NCBI GenBank assembly: GCA_027084065.1
Contig: JALWLR010000253.1
Coordinates: forward strand, 1,772 to 11,038
Direction of reading: 5' to 3'
DNA from: Helicobacteraceae bacterium
GTDB taxonomy: Bacteria > Campylobacterota > Campylobacteria > Campylobacterales > Sulfurimonadaceae
DNA: 9,267 nt
Part shown: in pieces, positions 7,062-9,267 of the stretch
Numbering within the stretch: the first letter of the stretch is position 1
Layout: every line of letters begins with the position of its first letter
Notes under the pieces: generated by a model
The model's input: only the letters and a program-made list of their open reading frames with translations
Told to the model about the DNA's origin: nothing
Databases searched by the model: none
Position numbers and translations under genes: made by a program

Positions 7062-7978
7062 GAGATATAACACCTGTAAAAAAAGAGCTTCTTGCCAATT
7101 CAGAGGATCTAGATGCTGAGTTTCGCCGTCTTTTTCACGGCCGCGGTGGATGCTGGGAGGAGTGGCGCAGCGTAACGATGGACTCTATTGACAATGTTTT
7201 GTTTGTGCAGCTCTTTTTTGATTTGGAGATGGAAGATCAAAAAAATCTTGTAGATATGCTTACAAATTACATGCAAAACTCAAGACATAATACCCTCGTT
7301 CTTAAACGCCGCTACCAAAGAGGAGCTCCAAGCGAAGTGCTCGTAGGAGAACTCACAGGCAGTGAAGTAGCCATCGAAAATCAAATGAAATTCCACCTCA
7401 ATCTTCTTGCAAATCAAAACACAGGCTACTTTGGCGATATGAAAAACGGACGAGCCTACATTGAAAGCATTGCCAAAGGCAAAAGAGTACTCAATCTTTT
7501 TAGCTACACTTGCGGCTTTTCACTTTTTGCACGAAGAGGCGGTGCTGCAGAAGTTGTCAATGTGGACATGAGCAAAGGCGCTTTGGCTACAGGGATGAAA
7601 AATCACGCTCTAAACGATCTTGAAACAAGAGGCATCTCTTTTTTGCCTTATAACATTCTCAAATCTTTTGCAAAACTCAAAAAAAGAGCTCCTTTTGACA
7701 TCATTATTATCGATCCGCCTACATTTCAAAAAGGAAGCTTCGAAGCGGAAAATGACTATAGAAAAATCATTCAAAAACTTCCACAGCTCGCAAGCTCGGA
7801 GTGTACACTTCTTGCATGTCTCAATTCACCCGATCTCGATGAAAATTTTTTAACAAATCAGATAAAAGAGCTTGCACCGAGTTTTCATTTTGAAAAGCGT
7901 CTGCCCAATGTCAAAGAGTTCAAAAGCTTAGACGAATCAAGAAGCTTAAAAAATTTAGTTTTCAAAAGAGAACTTTAA
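7058..7978 (+). CDS. RlmI/RlmK-type SAM-dependent methyltransferase
   Basis: This is a class I SAM-dependent methyltransferase of the group that includes the 23S rRNA enzymes RlmI and RlmK (Methyltrans_SAM-type). With the ATG start it has 306 residues. The N-terminal part has LFHGRGG (25-31), seen in family members. It is followed by the conserved ENQMKFHLNLLANQNTGYFGDM (107-128), the SAM-binding motif I VLNLFSYTCGFSLFA (144-158), an acidic motif II at VNVDMS (167-172), and the catalytic-type motif DPPTF (219-223). There is no separate PUA domain. The target, presumably an rRNA base, cannot be named. The ATG overlaps the cysS stop as ATGA with GGGA six bases upstream; an in-frame TTG at 7046 with AAGGA five bases upstream would add four residues and is the alternative start. 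It closes the murJ-cysS operon. Confidence 0.85.
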   Translation: MRDITPVKKELLANSEDLDAEFRRLFHGRGGCWEEWRSVTMDSIDNVLFVQLFFDLEMEDQKNLVDMLTNYMQNSRHNTLVLKRRYQRGAPSEVLVGELTGSEVAIENQMKFHLNLLANQNTGYFGDMKNGRAYIESIAKGKRVLNLFSYTCGFSLFARRGGAAEVVNVDMSKGALATGMKNHALNDLETRGISFLPYNILKSFAKLKKRAPFDIIIIDPPTFQKGSFEAENDYRKIIQKLPQLASSECTLLACLNSPDLDENFLTNQIKELAPSFHFEKRLPNVKEFKSLDESRSLKNLVFKREL

Positions 7979-7979
7979 G

Positions 7980-7985
7980 TATAAT
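7980..7985 (+). promoter_or_regulatory. consensus -10 box for the 76-aa protein/cytochrome unit
   Basis: A perfect TATAAT preceded by AAG sits two bases after the methyltransferase stop, 32 bases before the start of the 76-residue protein. The region upstream is AT-rich, with TTTTCA 15 bases before it as a poor -35, the pattern of Campylobacterota housekeeping promoters. Transcription should begin near 7992, giving a 5' leader of about 26 bases. Confidence 0.75.
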
Positions 7986-8017
7986 CACATCGAAAGAAAA
8001 TAAAAAGGAGAAGTTAT

Positions 8018-8248
8018 ATGTACAGATTGTCACTAGAGAAAAAATGCGGATGCGCAAAGAAAGATCCGACACTGGATGAAAAGCTCGCTCAAACATTCAG
8101 CGACAAAAAAGAGGCAGAGTTTGCAGCGCTCAAGCTTGTCAACCATATGAATGCATCATGGTGTAAAAAACACAGATTTTATGTCAACGAAGAGGGCGAA
8201 GAGATGCAAATCGTTATGGAAATGTCCTGCCCGAACGAACCAAAGTAA
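8018..8248 (+). CDS. small Cys-containing protein of unknown function
   Basis: I do not recognise this 76-residue protein. It has a textbook AAGGAG seven bases before its ATG and a consensus -10 box upstream, so it is very likely a real, well-translated gene. It contains four cysteines: a C-G-C pair at residues 10-12 in a basic setting (KKCGCAKK), Cys49 in WCKKH (49-52), and Cys71 in MSCPNE. With His43 and His52 these could bind a metal or form redox disulfides, but this is inference. The middle (about 18-46) is predicted amphipathic helix; the end looks like a beta hairpin (HRFYVNEEGEEMQIVMEMSC). There is no signal peptide or membrane segment, so it should be cytoplasmic. It lies 14 bases before the cytochrome gene and is probably co-transcribed with it. 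Confidence 0.85.
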   Translation: MYRLSLEKKCGCAKKDPTLDEKLAQTFSDKKEAEFAALKLVNHMNASWCKKHRFYVNEEGEEMQIVMEMSCPNEPK

Positions 8249-8262
8249 AAGGAGAAATAAAA

Positions 8263-8814
8263 ATGAAAAAAACACTACTCATAGCAGCAGTAGCGGCGTC
8301 CATGCTTCAGGCTGCTCCTAGCCAAGATATACAAACGGCGAACAAAGTGGCAAAAGAGTTGCTAAAAACACTTGGAGGCAATCTCAAAAAGCATCTAAAA
8401 ACAAAAGGACCCATCGATGCTTTGGAGTTTTGCAGCACGCATGCCTATACGCTGACTCAACAAGTAAGCGATAAATTCGGTAAACAAATCGATGTCAAAC
8501 GTATCTCTTTGCAACCAAGAAATCCGGCAAACACGCCAAACAAAGAGGAGGCGGAAATTCTTCGATCGATGGAAAAAAAGCTTCAATCAGGAGCAAAACC
8601 AAAGCCGGTAGTCATTTCTAAAAAAGATGAAACCATCGTCTACAAACCTTTGGTCATCCAAAAAAAAGCCTGTCTGATCTGCCATGGCGATATAGAAAAA
8701 AATCCTAAACTAGCTCAAAAAATAAAAGATATTTATCCATCTGATAAAGCGACCGGATACAAAATGGGAGACTTACGAGGAGCGATCGTCGTAACGATCA
8801 AAAAAGAAAAATAA
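8263..8814 (+). CDS. periplasmic DUF3365-family monoheme c-type cytochrome
   Basis: This 183-residue secreted protein has the DUF3365 (Tll0287-like) domain. Residues 1-18 form a Sec signal peptide (basic MKK, hydrophobic LLIAAVAASML, cleavage near QAA/P), so it acts in the periplasm. Family hallmarks are ALEFCSTHA (53-61), the block RISLQPRNPANTPNKEE (80-96), and a single heme-attachment motif CLICH (137-141), with His141 the proximal ligand; GYKMGDLRGAIVV (165-177) is the conserved C-terminal strand. Family members are heme-bearing sensor-like or electron-transfer proteins whose partners are mostly unknown. The second iron ligand is not obvious; Met168, Met103, His60 and His44 are candidates. 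AAGGAG lies eight bases before the ATG. It follows the 76-residue gene and its stop codon lies inside the terminator stem. Confidence 0.9.
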   Translation: MKKTLLIAAVAASMLQAAPSQDIQTANKVAKELLKTLGGNLKKHLKTKGPIDALEFCSTHAYTLTQQVSDKFGKQIDVKRISLQPRNPANTPNKEEAEILRSMEKKLQSGAKPKPVVISKKDETIVYKPLVIQKKACLICHGDIEKNPKLAQKIKDIYPSDKATGYKMGDLRGAIVVTIKKEK

Positions 8815-8832
8815 GGGCACTGCCCTTATTTT
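8808..8832. terminator. bidirectional rho-independent terminator
   Basis: AAAATAAGGGC and GCCCTTATTTT form a perfect 11-bp stem closed by the triloop ACT. The plus strand is followed by an AT-rich TTATTTTAAA tract. The minus strand is followed by TTATTTTTCTTTTTT, a good U-run. It therefore serves both the cytochrome gene and the converging serA. The cytochrome TAA stop (8812-8814) lies within the left arm, and serA ends three bases beyond the right arm. Confidence 0.9.
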
Positions 8833-8835
8833 AAA

Positions 8836-9267
8836 CTACAGACGTACGTAGTTTACGCCCAAACACGCATCAAGTGCTGCAAGCTCTTCAAGTGCTTTAT
8901 GTGGAACTTCAGTATCTACTAAAATAACTGCTAACGCTTCATTTTTCTCATTTCGTGCAAGAGAAAAATCGGAAATATTGACACTGTTTTCTGCCAAAAT
9001 CGTTCCAACAGAACCTATAACACCCGGTACATCCGTGTTTTTAAACAGAATCATATCGCCTTTGAGTGCTACTTCTATGTCAAAACCGTCCAAAGAGACG
9101 ATTCGCTCTTTTCCGTCATCGAAAATCGTCGCTGCTATTGTCGTTGTCTGACCATCTGTAGTTGTCATCTTTACCTTGATAAGATTTTTATACACAGAAG
9201 AATCACCCAACTCCTCCGTCTCTATTTTGATACCTTTTTCTTCAGCAATGAAGTCTGCATTGACATA
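8836..9267 (-). CDS. serA: D-3-phosphoglycerate dehydrogenase, C-terminal part
   Basis: SerA oxidises 3-phosphoglycerate with NAD+ as the first step of serine synthesis in the cytoplasm. Only the last 143 residues and the TAG stop are in the window; the reading frame is open to the right edge, so the catalytic and NAD domains lie outside. The visible part begins with YVNADFIAEEKGI, the typical entry to the intervening regulatory (ASB) domain of long-form SerA, which runs to about residue 68. An ACT domain follows from about 71 to 143, with FKNTDVPGVIGSVGTILAE (75-93) and VNISDFSLAR (97-106); Asn98 and the PGVIGSVG loop fit the serine-binding face. This arrangement suggests the roughly 530-residue, serine-inhibited type. 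It converges on the cytochrome gene and shares its terminator. Confidence 0.95.
   Translation of the reverse strand, partial: YVNADFIAEEKGIKIETEELGDSSVYKNLIKVKMTTTDGQTTTIAATIFDDGKERIVSLDGFDIEVALKGDMILFKNTDVPGVIGSVGTILAENSVNISDFSLARNEKNEALAVILVDTEVPHKALEELAALDACLGVNYVRL

Noticed and set aside
1..9267. Search by eye for CRISPR arrays, IS ends, tRNA genes, phage genes or toxin-antitoxin pairs
   Set aside because: No spaced repeats, transposase, integrase, tRNA-like cloverleaf or toxin motif was seen; nearly all bases belong to recognised core genes.

Overview
The window is a compact, AT-leaning stretch of bacterial chromosome. The protein signatures and gene order point to the Campylobacterota (Epsilonproteobacteria). 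From memory, the block alpha/beta hydrolase - ddl - ruvA - DUF342/FapA protein, divergent from murJ - cysS, closely resembles that of Campylobacter jejuni and relatives. The periplasmic DUF3365 cytochrome would fit a free-living, respiring member better than a host-adapted one, but genus cannot be fixed from the sequence. I see no phage, IS, CRISPR or RNA genes. This is core housekeeping DNA.

Layout. (1) Positions 1-4126, minus strand: a tightly packed operon read fapA -> ruvA -> ddl -> alpha/beta hydrolase, the last gene running off the left edge. Junctions are a 4-bp GTGA overlap with a strong Shine-Dalgarno inside fapA (fapA/ruvA), a 19-bp gap (ruvA/ddl) and a 1-bp TAGTG overlap (ddl/hydrolase). 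(2) Positions 4127-4243: the only divergent promoter region, holding a perfect 8-6-8 inverted repeat. (3) Positions 4244-7978, plus strand: murJ (lipid II flippase), cysS (cysteinyl-tRNA synthetase, GTG start) and an RlmI/RlmK-type SAM methyltransferase overlapping cysS by ATGA. (4) Positions 7980-8832, plus strand: what looks like a self-contained unit of a near-ideal -10 box, an unrecognised 76-residue Cys-containing protein, a secreted DUF3365 monoheme c-type cytochrome and a strong hairpin terminator. (5) Positions 8836-9267, minus strand: the C-terminal 143 residues of SerA (phosphoglycerate dehydrogenase), converging on the cytochrome and sharing the bidirectional terminator.

How the genes work together. 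ddl makes the D-Ala-D-Ala used for lipid II and murJ flips lipid II across the inner membrane, so both sides of the divergent region feed peptidoglycan synthesis. ruvA (Holliday junction processing), cysS and the rRNA-type methyltransferase are information-processing genes. fapA connects the block to flagellar placement or assembly. The 76-residue protein and the cytochrome are the least explained part of the window. No gene is interrupted by a frameshift or internal stop, no intergenic stretch exceeds about 120 bases, and no clearly new multi-gene system is visible.
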